In this document: positions 1 through 11,427 of the stretch, one piece after another
How the letters are laid out: every line of letters begins with the position of its first letter
How positions within the stretch are numbered: position 1 is the first letter of the stretch
From: Knufia peltigerae
Taxonomy: Eukaryota > Ascomycota > Eurotiomycetes > Chaetothyriales > Trichomeriaceae
Length of the DNA stretch: 64,000 nt
Direction of reading: 5' to 3'
Assembly (NCBI GenBank): GCA_030247855.1
Contig: JAPDRN010000034.1
Location: forward strand, 1 to 64,000
The notes under the pieces: generated by a model
The model's database searches: none
What the model saw: only the letters and a program-made list of their open reading frames with translations
What the model was told of the DNA's origin: nothing
Made by a program: the position numbers and the translations under genes

Positions 1-19
1 AGAGAGAGAGAGAGAGAGA
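1..19. repeat. (AG)n microsatellite
   Basis: Nine and a half AG units open the window, just past the 3' end of the isochorismatase-family gene, which is read on the minus strand. The tract is cut by the window edge, so its full length is unknown. Confidence 0.9.
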
Positions 20-50
20 TGTGTCACCGGGGATTTTTACGTGTCCTTTC

Positions 51-1080
51 CTATTTAATGTCGTCACTGCGCACGACGGTACCGAAAGCGTCCCCCAACT
101 CCTTCAGGACCGCGTCGGTGACCTCTGGGCCGGTGAAGCCCGGAATGTCACGGTCCCCGATGGCGTCGCCGGCCAGGACGACCTCGTAACCCAAATCCGC
201 ACCGGCCCTGGCGGTGGTGCTGACACAGACGTGGGCCATGTAACCGGTCAGGACCGTCTTCTTGCCCCTTTCCCCCAACGAGGTCAGGTAATCGTGCAGG
301 TCGGTGTTGGCAAAAGAAGAGACCAATTCCTTCTGGATGACCTTTTCATTGGGGAGTGGTTTGATCTCATCGAATTCTTCGGCCAAACTCGTGTTTGGGG
401 TAAAGATCGGGGCTCCTTTTGGTGAGAGAATTTCGACCCCGGAGGGAATTGATGTCAGCAAGTCACCCGAAAGTGATGTCGAACGAGGAAATGAACATGA
501 AGGGACACAAGGGACCGTCTCAAAAGAGTGAGGATTGGAAACAAAATGACAAAAAGACAGGAAGGGGGGCGGTCGTCGTGGTCGTTGGTTGATTGTCACA
601 AGGAGGTATGACAAGGGTTAAGGGGTAATACAAACCATCAGGGACCTTGTGCACAACATGGACAATGTTTTTTCCATCACCACCACCCGACCTGTACTTT
701 TCGAGTAATGATGCAATGGCCTTTCTCGTGGATTCGACATTGACGGTTTTTAAATGACCTTGGGCGTACCTTTTTGGAGACGGCGACCCAAAAAAAGAGG
801 GTACTTGTGTCAGCACATGAGACATATACCGAGTATATATTATATATAGGCATACACCAACACACAATAAAACATGTACATGTATAACAATGGACACGTT
901 GAAACCGGTAATGACCAGTGACAAGAACCACAAAAAAAAGAAGACAGAAACAAAAGACCAAAAAAAAACATACTCATTTTGAGCGTCGATTATGATCAAT
1001 GTACTATCCTTGGGTGATGCCGTCAGGGTAGGTTCACCCAACATTTCACGAAAGGATTGGACTTGTGTAGCGGATGCCAT
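51..1080 (-). CDS. Isochorismatase-family cysteine hydrolase
   Basis: A 201-aa cytosolic-type hydrolase (no signal peptide) of the isochorismatase/nicotinamidase superfamily. Three exons: 1080-974, 769-636 and 415-51; the introns (973-770, donor GTATGT; 635-416, donor GTTTGT) are long for this window. Spliced, the protein has the expected triad: D32 in [10 protein letters not shown]109 in [10 protein letters not shown] and C144 in GYMAHVCVS; the intron 1 junction restores DAQNEYAQGH. The family hydrolyses C-O or C-N bonds; the close fungal relatives are uncharacterised, so the substrate is unknown. The ATG at 1080 lies just upstream of the first conserved strand. Family assignment is firm; the exact exon borders are my inference from frame and motif continuity. 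Confidence 0.9.
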
Positions 1081-1819
1081 TTTTTTCTTTTTGTGGTCAC
1101 AAAGGATCCAACTTCGCTCGCTGTCGGCTCGTCGCTGGGTCGTTGCCGCTGGGCGTAATTCTCGAGGAGTAAGAAAAAATGGTCAAAAAAGAGTAAGAAA
1201 GAAAAAAGACTCGGGCAGTTGATAAGTTGTGGTAATAGATTATTATCCCACCGTTTATCAACTACTCAACTCAAAACCGGCGGCATTCCGTAAACGTAAT
1301 CGAAATCTAGGAATCCCGCTCCAAAAAGATGACACCATTGACAAAAGCAGAACTAAAAAAGGTGACCAGAGGAAGATAGCGGCGGGCGTAATAAGTATAG
1401 ACGAGTCAGACAGTTTTTGCAAAGCGCTCGTATTCCCTCCCCGTCACCACCAACGCGCTTTTGGATCGAAAGTCCCCTCTCGGGTAATATTTGGTGGTTT
1501 TGTTTGTTTGTTTTGGTTTCTGACCTCCAGAATCAACCATCACAGGTTCTGGCTTTCCCTGTTTCATGGGAAAAGTGGTTATGCTGTCGATTTATCTCGA
1601 GCAAAGTATTCTCGAATTGGGCTACTTGAATACTCGAGTCCACGAACAAGACAAAGTGACGAACCAAAACGTATCGATACGTTCAGTCTCGTCTCCATGA
1701 CCTCTCAAGAGTCTCAACTTTTCTCATCCACGAACGACCTTTGTACGACCTTGAACTTCTCGCATTCGTGGATGCGAAGACCCCTCGACTTCTCTCATCC
1801 CATGCAAGAGACCCCTCTC
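1081..1819. other. Intergenic, promoter side of hydrolase and 3' side of helicase
   Basis: A long plus-strand frame (about 1229-1909) crosses this stretch, but it begins at GTG, has no recognisable domain and runs antisense into the helicase 3' end. The short direct repeat TCTCATCCACGA occurs near 1722 and near 1818, with CGAC/GACC-rich copies between. I see no other feature. Confidence 0.6.
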
Positions 1820-4800
1820 TCATCCACGATAATAAAAATCGAGCTCCTCAAGATCAATCAAATTATCATTGACCTTGCCATTCTTGACACTGCCACCATT
1901 CGACACTGATCGTGGACCTTTGCGACCTCCAGTCTCACCGTCCTCTTCCAGTACCTCTCGGCTTGTAACCTTGCTGACTTGTACATTCTCGGCCTGCGTA
2001 GTCGGAAAGCTTCGACCTCGTGAAGCCTGTGGTTGATAATGATGCGAGAATCTATTGCGACCGTCCGGTAAGCTCTTGATCGTCTCCTGTGCGATGATCG
2101 TGGCATTCGTGCTCGGATACAGCACCTTTGTACCAGATTGTTCAGCTGCATCCTCTTGCGCAGCATTCGTTTTTGAATTTGATCGAGGTCGTGGATCGAA
2201 TAGATCAACCAGTCGTCGATCGTCCGTTTCTACTCCGCCCTTAGCAAAATTAGCCCATCGAACCATTTGATCCTGCTGCTGCTGCTTCTCCGGAGACAAT
2301 CGATGCGTGTCGACGGTGCGCGTCGGTTTGTTATTGCACGGGTTCACCATACTGCCACTCTGCTTGGAGTCAATCGCCGGCTCTCCGGGAGACTTGCGAA
2401 CAATAATTTCATCCCCAACAGAGTCAACAACTGCGTCACGATACGATGGTCCAAAGTTGCGCGGTTTAGGGACCTGCGGCCGTGAGTGAATGTTGCTGCC
2501 ATGAAAGGGAATACTCTGACCATTTGCTAACCCCCAAGACATTCGGGCCTCCTGCACTCCTTTCTTGATGCCTTCCACATCTTGTTCGATCCAATTCTCT
2601 TGAACTCTCTCGGCCTGATACTTGGCGAACTCGTCGCAAGAACAACAACATGGCTCGAAACAGAGGTGTTCGCATGCATGACCGCATGGTAGTTCTCTTT
2701 CGCATGGCGACGGGCATCTGAATTTGTCGTGGGAAAAGGGATGGCAACGCAATGGACAACTATGACCACAGTTGAGTCTCTCTTGACAGACCTTGAAGCA
2801 GCCGCCATCGGTCTCTTCCCACTCTTGGGGATACTGAATGCAGGCAGTTTCCTGGTGGGTCTTGCACTGTACCGGCAAGACAGCTCCCTTTCGATTGGCG
2901 TTTTCCATTCGCTTGATGACGTTGTACCATAGGTCACTACCCGTCATCAGCGCATGAGAGTTGCCAAACATATAAAATCCCAATTTAGCCCGGGACAAGG
3001 CCACACAGACACGATTGATGTTAGCGAGGAAACCAATCTTGCCATCATCGTTACTCCGCGTGAGTGACAATATTACAATATCGTTCTCCTCTCCTTGGTA
3101 ACCATCCACCGTCTTGACTTGAAGGTATCCAGCTGTGATGTCTGTCGTTCGTCGCAATTCTTTGAGGAGTTTCTTTCGTTGACCGTTGTAAAAGGTTAGC
3201 ACGGTGATCTGTTGTGGTTCGATGCCGTTCTTGTTCAAGTGACGAAAGAACCCGGCAATGAATCTTGCCTCTTCCTGCTTTTTGTCAGCAAATCTTACAC
3301 TACCATTGTGGGACTTGAAGCCGGACGTACTTCGTTGTAGGTTGAGAGTGAGTCGTCTTTGTACTCCGACCATCTGTGATCAAAAAAGAATGACTTGAGA
3401 GAGCCCATACCCCAGGTTTGAGGAGTCCGATCAAGTACACTGGTGTGGTCAGTTAGCTTAGGATAGAGATCAGAGATGAGGCGTCGGAATTCGGGTTCCA
3501 TTCTTCGTTGTTGGAGAAGAGTCTTGTAGGGCATATTGTTGCTGACAAGTCTCTCAAATAGTGACACGTTCAGGTAGAATGGATCATTCTCCAGTTCCAT
3601 GAGACTGCAGTGCCCCTGAAGCTGTTGATGATCACCGACTAGGATCAAATGCTCTAGTGATTCAATGCAAGCCGCGGTAACAGGCGCCTCAAGGACTTCG
3701 GCCGCTTCCTCGATCAGTATGATTTTAGGCTTTAGTGATGAAATGAGGCCACGGTATTTGCTAAGACCAGTCGTAGTCAGGCCGATGATGGGTGCTCGTT
3801 TCAGGTAGACGCAATCTTGCTCCCATTTTCCGATCTGGTTGTCGCGGATCAACTTCTCGTAGATCGCTGCAGCTTCGCGGAATCGATTGACCATGTTGGC
3901 TTTGGCTCTACTCTGAATGACTGAGAACATGGGACCACGTAAGTGGTCTGGAACTTGCCATAGATCTGAGACTGTATCTAATAGTCTGGTGGCTCTGGCG
4001 ATGTCGTTCGAGGAGGCAGGGCGGACGCCGTACTTCTCGGAAATATTGGCCCACGGACCCTTGAGAAGCTCGATATCTTCTTCGTCATTGACGCCATGCG
4101 AGTCCTCATTCTCTCTCAGTTGTTCGACTTCAAGATCCTCATCTTCCTCTTGGAAACCGTAGTCTTCTTTGGCGTACTTGACTTCAAAGGGAATCAGAGC
4201 TCTATCAAGCCAAAGTCTAATCGGGCCGTTCATGCCGTCACTTGCGGAAACCCACCGCATTGCACCATCTTCTAAAGACTTGGCTTGAGCTTCAGTCAAA
4301 GCGTCAAGTTCTCGAAGTATTTTGGGACCAGATTTCTGCGCAGTCGAATAAGGATCCGATCCAGGATTGGTAAAAGGTTCAAGAATCTCAATCATAAGTT
4401 TTGACTGCTTCGACAGGAGAGTGTTAGCGCGGCCCAAGAGACCCCCAGGAACCAGCTTGATGCGATCTTTCTGCCGGATTAGGAACAGAGCACGTTGCTT
4501 GACTTCTGGGTTTGTGCTTCTGCCTCCAAGACGGACGTAGTTAGGCTCGAAGAGTGAAATATGTCCTAGAAGCTGATCCAGTGCATGATTCGTCTGCGCG
4601 GCAATAATAATTGGCGGGTCATCTCTCTTTCGATTGCGTAGCAAGATTTCCACGGCAACTTTCGACACGTACGTTTTTCCGGTACCAGGAGGGCCCTGAA
4701 TGATAGCAAGTCGCCTCGTGAGCAACTCTCGAAGGGCGTCCCATTGTGTGTCATCCAGCGAGTCTCTTGGAGCAATCGGCCATTGTTGAAGGACGTTGAC

Positions 4801-6024
4801 CTTTTCGTAGTCCTTCTTTTCAGTCTTTGCGGCTGTACTGAGGTCAATGATAGGGTTCTGTTGGAGATACGCAGGCGCATCGACGGATGGCTCCAATTTG
4901 CAAATATGGTCAGCCAAGGGAAACCTATTCACGATTCTTAGTAGACCAAAAGCGTAATGTTCGGTTGCAACTCACGTTTCTTGACTTAGTTTCTGAAGCG
5001 CTCTCAGAGTGTGCCGATAGGCTTCGTAATAGCCTTGCTTCGACTCTAGCATGATCCATTCTTCTTGGGGGTCAATTTCTATCGCCGCGGGATTAGTGAA
5101 GGACAGGTCAACTTCGGGAATGTCAGCCTCAACACCGGAAAGAGGTCTTGCCGTCACAACAGCGACTATTAGACGAGATAGATCAACTTGCTTGTCTTTT
5201 GCGCGCATCAGAACAACGATCGATCCCGAGACCAATCTCTTGCTTGTGGACCATTTGATACGCTTGCCAGCTCGTCGAGTTGAGAACCGAACACGTACGG
5301 CCAGACTTCGCCGAGGAAAGGTGAAACCGATGATGTAGACCTGATCATAGACGGAGAACTCAGGCGTGTCATTCGTCGTGGGATCAGAGCGGAACTCTTG
5401 TAGAGCATCTCTCAAGCTGCCAATAGCATCTTCTCGCTGCAGATCATAATGAATCTTCAAATACTTCTCTTTGCTCTTGTAAGGTCTTTTGATCTTGTTG
5501 GCAAGGAGCAGGGGACCATCGCTAAGCAGTTCCTCCGTGGTAGGAAACTCGGGCATTGAAAGCCAGTCGTCTTGTTCCGAGGTGGCCTTGATATCGTCCT
5601 GCTTATTACAATATTCACGAACGCCGAGATTCAAGGTCAAATCAAATTCCGTGCTGGGGCTGGAACTTGTTGGTATTGCTGAGGTCTGATAGTTGCGCCT
5701 AGGGCCGCCGCCACGAAACCGTTCAGGGAGATTAACATTCATATCTGAGAAAAGTCAGCCTTCCTTTTGACCGTGGTCTAGCTTAGTGTCCAAAGGAGAC
5801 ATAAAGTATGAGTCAGACAGGGGATGCTTACCGCCGTTGTCGAAAGAATCTGGTTCTCGATAGTCGCCTGAAGCCTCAACTTTAGTCACATACTATGAGA
5901 GGAGAATAAAGAGACAGAAATAAGCGAAACATTTCGACTTACGATTTGATACTCCAGCACCTGTGCCCCGGCCACGCTGGCCTCTCGAACGACCAACTCG
6001 ATCCCAAGCCATATTGTGACTCAT
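1820..6024 (-). CDS. hrr1: ZNFX1/Hrr1/SAD-3-type SF1 RNA helicase with NFX1 zinc fingers
   Basis: About 1315 aa in five exons: 6024-5943, 5879-5832, 5744-4976, 4924-3331 and 3274-1820. The UPF1-like core has Walker A GPPGTGKT (about residues 377-384), an EEAA motif II (about 705-708), VGDHQQLQ, VDGYQGEENDIV and the arginine-finger block RVCVALSRAK. A Cys/His-rich NFX1-type finger block follows at about 990-1045, then a disordered tail. The exon 1 to 3 junctions were chosen because they alone keep the frame open; the N-terminus is RG-rich. This architecture is that of animal ZNFX1, fission-yeast Hrr1 (RNA-directed RNA polymerase complex) and Neurospora SAD-3 (meiotic silencing), so a role in small-RNA silencing is inferred by family. 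The 3' end faces the plus strand; the 5' end is divergent from spt8. Exon 4 could instead begin 12 nt earlier. Confidence 0.88.
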
Positions 6025-6738
6025 CCTCCTCTGTTTGAGAAAGTGAGGCGATTTGCTCAAGGGAGAAGATGGCGTGAAATATGAAACTCAAGTAAAGCAA
6101 AAAGGCCCTCATTAAGCCAGAGCAGAACTTGCGTCAACGCAACATCCTGAGGCAGCGATTGCCTGTATCTTGGCATAGGGTGACAGAATAGTCTTAGATG
6201 GTATTGAACGGATGTCTTAATGTCTTGGAATTCAACAATGTTTGCTGTCCAGTCCTGGTTAATGTCTTTGTGAGATCTTGGTTATAGTGAGAATGCGTAC
6301 CACATTGCAATGCTCATGAAAGTTTGACTCAATCGCTCATTAAATGCATAAGACAGGAACATAAGGTTCAAAGCATGATCATTTGATTATACAGATAATT
6401 GTGCTTTCTGGAGGTGAGTAGAACTGGTGAGAACTTCAATATTAAACTGATGATACAGAGAGATGAAAGGACTCTGGCACCAGGAAGGAACAAATCCAGT
6501 CTGACTGACAACACCACAGTTTCCAGAGCTCCCATGTATGTAAATACACGTCTGACAAGATCTTTTCTGTCGTGGCCGACATGGAATACGCTAATACACA
6601 ACAGGCAAAGCGCCCTCAAAGTGCCAATCACAGACCAAGAAAACACTTCGATTCGGACGTGTGCGTTGTCTCCCTCGAGTCCCTTTCACTTCTGTTACAT
6701 GGCGTGGGCTTTTGGTTACTCTATTTTGATTAGTCAAG
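6025..6738. other. Shared divergent promoter of the helicase and spt8
   Basis: This 714-bp gap separates two start codons pointing away from each other. It is AT-richer than the flanking genes. Short open frames exist on both strands but start at non-ATG codons and resemble nothing. It probably holds both promoters; no specific site is clear. Confidence 0.6.
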
Positions 6739-8724
6739 ATGCCGGTCTTTGATGAAGATGATGATAGGTCCCAGGACGACTTCGATAATGATAATGATAA
6801 CGATAATGACGAGACCATGCAGGATCTCGACGAAGCCGATCCTGATAACGATGGTGACGGAGAAGGTGATCAAGAAGGCGACGGTGACGTAGATGGCGAT
6901 GCGGATGATGGCGAAGGAGAAGATGAGGGTGAGGGGGATGGAGAGGGAGAGGGAGAGGGGGATGGTGACGGCGACGACGACGATGAAGCAGGGAGTCAAT
7001 CTGGGGGTAGTCAAAAATCAGACAATGAAGACGCCCCAGGTGAACCGTCTGCCACACAAGAAGGCCAACAGTCTTTCGGCATGCAGGCTGATGAAGCTCG
7101 GGAAGCTGCTGCCCGGGCCAAAATATCACCAGAATACCTCGACGCAACTACCTATGATATCGTGCCGACAATAGCTGCCCCACAGAGCACTTCGATCAAC
7201 GCCGTTTGCGCTACAGGCGATATGCGGTGGGTGTTCAGCGGTGGCTCTGATGGATATATTCGAAAATACAATTGGGTCGACTCGGTCAACTTCAAATTAG
7301 CCCTTACAGTGGCCCAGCGGCATCCTTTCGTCGATAGCGTTGTCAAAGCAGGAGTACTTATGTCATACTGGGAAAACTGGGATGCCAGGCCTCAAACTAC
7401 TCAGGTTCTGTCTCCGGTGTACTCCTTAGCTTGCCACAGTCAGGGTCTCTGGCTACTTTCAGGGACAGCTTCAGGTCCCATCCGATTACAGTCCGTCAGA
7501 CACGATGAAGGCAGAGAGGTCGTGCTCCTCAAAAATCACACATCTGCCGTCTCTGTCCTAACGCTATCCTCTGACGAGAGAAGTTTACTTTCTGGAAGTT
7601 GGGATAAGACCGTACTTGACTGGGACTTGGAGACTGGGCAAGTTCGGACGACCTTTGCTGCGAGTGCTAGTCAAATTTCAGCAATTGAACCACGCCCTAT
7701 GTCTTCGGTGGCGGTTCCTGCTGAATCAGGCGAAATCATCGTCCCGAATGGCACGCTTTCTTCCACAGACATCAAGACCAATGGTGTCAAGAGCGAACAG
7801 CTCCCGAGTCAAGATAACCAAGAGCAACCAAGCGTTGCCACACCCGACTCGTTGTTCGGTGATGGTGATGATGACCTCTTTGGAGACGGTGCGACGGCAG
7901 TAATGGGAAACGGAGGTGATTTGACCGACGCATTTGTTGATGCAGACGACGAGATGAGTCGGGCGATGGCAAGTGAACCACGACCAGAAGAATTGGTCGA
8001 CCATGAAATGCCAGATGCCACGGAGCCACCTGCCGACCCATTGCCAGCACCAGAGCCGACTTCGGATCTCAATGAAACGTCTGAAGCGATGACCAACGGG
8101 GTTCCGAATACTCACGAACAGCCTCTTGCGAATGGCTTGCCGCACACGGACGACATGGAGAAGCAAGCTGATGAGCAAGCCTCTACACAAGATCCCGAAG
8201 GTCCTCCAACCTCAGATTCAACCTTTTTGGCAACCTCCATTGACGGCGCCATCCGTGTCTATGATCGCCGACAACCCAAACCAGTGGCACGAATCCTTCC
8301 TAGGAATACACCACCTTGGTGTCTCAGTGCTTGTTGGTCTGTTGATGGTAATTGCATTTACGCGGGTCGACGTAACAACACGGTGGAAGAGTATGATCTG
8401 CGTAAAGGGCTGAAAGCACCAGAGCGAGTATTTCGATTTCCCAACGGCAGTGGAGCCGTCACATCAGTTAAGGCTATGCCGAATGGACGTCATCTTATGT
8501 GTGCTTCACACGATATCCTTCGGTTGTACGACCTGAAAGAATCTCAGGGTCAGCGATCAGCTGTCCCGTTCCTGATTGTCCCGGGGCATCGAACTGGCAC
8601 AATATCACATCTTTATCTTGATCCGGCATGTCGCTTCATGCTCTCAGCGGGCGGTAATCGAGGTTGGGAAGGTGCAACGACTGAAGTTCTGCTTGGATAT
8701 GAGATTGCGGTGCCTAAATCATGA
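6739..8724 (+). CDS. spt8: Spt8, WD40 subunit of the SAGA coactivator
   Basis: Single exon, 661 aa. Spt8 is the SAGA subunit that contacts TATA-binding protein and helps deliver it to promoters in the nucleus. The first 90 residues are extremely acidic, with Asp-Asn and Glu-Gly repeats coded by GATAAT and GAGGGG/GAGGGA microsatellites. From about residue 130 the Spt8 signature follows: EYLDATTYDIVPTIA, then GGSDGYIRKYNW and successive WD40 blades including SGSWDKTVLDWDLETG. A low-complexity acidic insert of about 150 residues splits the propeller before the blades resume at SIDGAIRVYDRRQPKP. The ATG at 6739 follows an upstream in-frame stop and opens the conserved acidic N-terminus. The length fits fungal Spt8. 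Confidence 0.94.
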   Translation: MPVFDEDDDRSQDDFDNDNDNDNDETMQDLDEADPDNDGDGEGDQEGDGDVDGDADDGEGEDEGEGDGEGEGEGDGDGDDDDEAGSQSGGSQKSDNEDAPGEPSATQEGQQSFGMQADEAREAAARAKISPEYLDATTYDIVPTIAAPQSTSINAVCATGDMRWVFSGGSDGYIRKYNWVDSVNFKLALTVAQRHPFVDSVVKAGVLMSYWENWDARPQTTQVLSPVYSLACHSQGLWLLSGTASGPIRLQSVRHDEGREVVLLKNHTSAVSVLTLSSDERSLLSGSWDKTVLDWDLETGQVRTTFAASASQISAIEPRPMSSVAVPAESGEIIVPNGTLSSTDIKTNGVKSEQLPSQDNQEQPSVATPDSLFGDGDDDLFGDGATAVMGNGGDLTDAFVDADDEMSRAMASEPRPEELVDHEMPDATEPPADPLPAPEPTSDLNETSEAMTNGVPNTHEQPLANGLPHTDDMEKQADEQASTQDPEGPPTSDSTFLATSIDGAIRVYDRRQPKPVARILPRNTPPWCLSACWSVDGNCIYAGRRNNTVEEYDLRKGLKAPERVFRFPNGSGAVTSVKAMPNGRHLMCASHDILRLYDLKESQGQRSAVPFLIVPGHRTGTISHLYLDPACRFMLSAGGNRGWEGATTEVLLGYEIAVPKS

Positions 8725-9128
8725 GGAACAGTCAGGCTCGACATAATTCACTTCTAGAGAACAGCTTGCAAGACACATGTAAGTCTCCCGAGGCAGTCGA
8801 TCCTTGTAGTCTGAAAGCGTGATTGGCCGATGACATTCGACTGCAAGACAAAGCGCCGCCTTATCTATTGAGTGAAGTATCACTTCGTCTGCCTTTGTTC
8901 GAGGACTAGCTACTCTCACAAGGCAGCAATGCATTTGAAAGAGGACATCACTTAGCACGAAACGGACCCTGCAGTAATCAGGGTGAAACAGCAACATTTA
9001 CATTTAAATCATAAACCACGCTCTCTTGCTTCCTGTCGAGAGAACACACTCAAAGCTATCGATCGTCTTGTCGCAGAAATCCCTTCTCTCAACATATCCC
9101 AGCTTCTTTTCCTAACAGAACCTCAAAC
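8725..9128. other. Intergenic, spt8 3' end to next gene
   Basis: A 404-bp spacer between two genes on the same strand. Its last 100 bp are pyrimidine-rich with CTCAAACATG at the start codon, typical of a fungal leader. I see nothing else. Confidence 0.6.
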
Positions 9129-10445
9129 ATGCCGGAAGCACATGGGTTCAGGGTGACTTTGGCCACGACAGCCGGAAAAGACTATGTCGAATTTGGCAAC
9201 CAGAGCATAGGCACGCCATCACGAGGCCGAGTCATCAGCAGCAAAGTCCTTGCTAGGGATGGAGAACATTTCCATATCAAGATCGACTTCGGCTCTGCCT
9301 ATGACAACCTCAACCCAAATCCTGACAGCAAGCCTCGCTGTGAGCTGCGCCCCATCTTCCGAAACCCTCTCGACAGCGTCAACGAAGCAGGTGTCAAGTT
9401 GATTGAGCACAAGCCCCACGAGAAACCACCTTTCAAATTTGGGGTCCTGATCCATGTCAATGGTCAACAACGAGCTGATTTCGCACAACTCCTCAATCCA
9501 GACCAGCAGAGTATCATCGTGAAGGGTCGCCATTGTGTTGAAAGATTGAAGGACGGTGAAGGCTTCAATGTCGTGGTCAAGCCCTGGAAGTTTACTGAAA
9601 GAGGCATTGAAGCCATGTTATCGAACATGGGCCTTTTGGTTAACGCTCGACATTCCAACGAGTCGACCGACTACGAAATCGACGAGATCACCACTGCTTT
9701 GAAATTAACGGCAAGCATGAAACATACTGCTCCAGGGGGCCAGATTGTGGTGATAATTCGGCGTTGCATCGTGTTGGACGAGTCGCCTTACGCATCTGGC
9801 TGGCACCAAACGGAGGAAACCGAAAACGATATCCGACCGAACCACAATACTCCATCTATCACCACTAGTAAGAGCTCGACACAACTCAAGCACGTCAAAT
9901 TCATGACCTATAAGCAATACGATCCGGATGACGAGTTTTACGCCAAATTCGTCATTCAAGCTCTGGATCTTCCCAAGCTGGTGAATCTCAACTTAGCTAC
10001 TCCTGACGGTGAGCCCATCACACAACGACGACGGACATCAGGAAGCTCTCTTAGCAGTGGTCTTAGTTCTAGTCCCTTGAAGCGAATCAAGATGCCTCCT
10101 GGTGATGACTCCGAGTCCGAAGCTGAAGGAAGCACAAACGCATCAATCAATTCCAGCAATGAAGAGGACGATCTGTCAAGCGATGAGGATATCCGTTCTA
10201 GCAAACGCCACAAACCTCTTGTTGATACACCTTTACGTCTACCCAAGGCAACGGCACCGAAGCGATCTGATATGACATCGGCCAGTGGTGATGCTAAAGA
10301 GGAATGGATGCACCCTCTCCAGGGCAATGACGATATGAGGACCGAGGGCTCTGCTGTTGGAGATCTGCAATCTGTCAAGGCAGAAGAAGCCAGTGAAAAT
10401 AAAGCAGTGGCGAAGACGCAGGACGAGGCTGTTCATATGGGTTGA
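9129..10445 (+). CDS. Unrecognised fungal protein, 438 aa
   Basis: Single exon with no signal peptide or membrane segment. Residues 1 to about 290 look globular and beta-rich, with alternating hydrophobic strands, many conserved-looking aromatic/Gly turns and a PWKFTERGIEAML block. Residues about 295-438 are low-complexity: Ser-rich (GSSLSSGLSSSPLKR), then acidic runs such as NSSNEEDDLSSDEDI and a basic patch SSKRHK, suggesting a phosphorylated, perhaps nuclear tail. I do not recognise the family; the N-terminal half recalls fungal DUF7918-like proteins, which I cannot confirm. Codon use resembles that of neighbouring spt8. The start at 9129 follows a pyrimidine-rich leader and is the first ATG in frame. 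The gene is likely real given its length and codon bias. Confidence 0.8.
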   Translation: MPEAHGFRVTLATTAGKDYVEFGNQSIGTPSRGRVISSKVLARDGEHFHIKIDFGSAYDNLNPNPDSKPRCELRPIFRNPLDSVNEAGVKLIEHKPHEKPPFKFGVLIHVNGQQRADFAQLLNPDQQSIIVKGRHCVERLKDGEGFNVVVKPWKFTERGIEAMLSNMGLLVNARHSNESTDYEIDEITTALKLTASMKHTAPGGQIVVIIRRCIVLDESPYASGWHQTEETENDIRPNHNTPSITTSKSSTQLKHVKFMTYKQYDPDDEFYAKFVIQALDLPKLVNLNLATPDGEPITQRRRTSGSSLSSGLSSSPLKRIKMPPGDDSESEAEGSTNASINSSNEEDDLSSDEDIRSSKRHKPLVDTPLRLPKATAPKRSDMTSASGDAKEEWMHPLQGNDDMRTEGSAVGDLQSVKAEEASENKAVAKTQDEAVHMG

Positions 10446-11427
10446 TATGTCCGAGTGATGAGATTTCGAGAGCTGGGGTGTGCTTGTCTAACGGCGCTCA
10501 ACACATGGTACATTCTGAAGATTTTTCATGAGGACGGAGGAAATTGTGAGGGGCCCCTGGCGAACAGAGCATGCTGTCATAGTCATTCTCGGCGTGGGAT
10601 GTGTAGATGTGGTTGCAAGGGAGGCTCAATGTTCAGTGTATCCCAGGTCAATAAGGTGGCAGCTACTAGACATCCAATTCGGATACTCATTATTCCGAGG
10701 CTCTGCATGCACAGACTCCCACGCGTTTGAGATACAAATAGACACAATGGGCCGCGCCGTCAACACTGATATGTTTAGATGTACTATTTGAGTCAATACA
10801 GAGATTCGGACCTTTACCCTTAGAGACAGACTGCAATGATAAGGTATTCAACGAGTAACTTATTCTACCCGCTGCGCAGGAACCAATTGATACAGGGGGC
10901 AGCCCGGGCATCTGTCATACCCCGGTCCCTCTTCGTGCACGCGATTGGCGGTCCGTTTAGCGGCAGCGTTGTCTCACTAGCAACAGGATCCTCCGATCCA
11001 AGTTTATCACGCATGAATCAAGGTGCGTAGTAACAGACAATGGTGTTGGTGTCTTCTGCCTTTTCCGTTTCTCTTTGCTGTACAGTACGAATGTCCTGAT
11101 CTTACGCTCACTGCCTTCATTCGCACCTTTGAGTGACTATCCGATCACTTTGTTTCATCTCGACTTCAGCTGCGCCCATTCCCATTAGGCTGCGCCCCCC
11201 TCTAAGAATACCATCATCCCGCCCATGCAGTCTCTGCACACTGCACTGTCGAGGGGCCGTTGACACTCCCTTTCTGTCCAGGACCCTCACATTCGCTTCC
11301 TCCTCAATTGGAATCGTCATTGTCGCACAATCCAGACGATCGCTGAATCCAATCTACATTCACTCTTTTTAAACTTGCACACCAAGCCAGGGTCCGTGCC
11401 GCAACGGGAAGTGGCAGCGAGAACACA
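10446..11427. other. Promoter and leader region of the GH17 gene
   Basis: 982 bp without a convincing frame. From about 11040 the sequence becomes CT-rich (TTTTCCGTTTCTCTTTGCTG), and the motif GCTGCGCCC is repeated at about 11169 and 11190. This fits a long promoter and 5' untranslated leader for the cell-wall glucanase downstream. Confidence 0.6.

Noticed and set aside
1229..1909. Plus-strand 226-codon frame
   Set aside because: Starts at GTG, no domain, overlaps the 3' end of the helicase antisense, and includes repetitive TCTCATCC-type sequence.
3275..3330. Frame change in the helicase as a possible pseudogene break
   Set aside because: A 56-nt intron with GTACGT, a GCTGAC branch and AAGCAG fits exactly in phase 0 and restores YNEEEARFIAGFF, so no break is needed.
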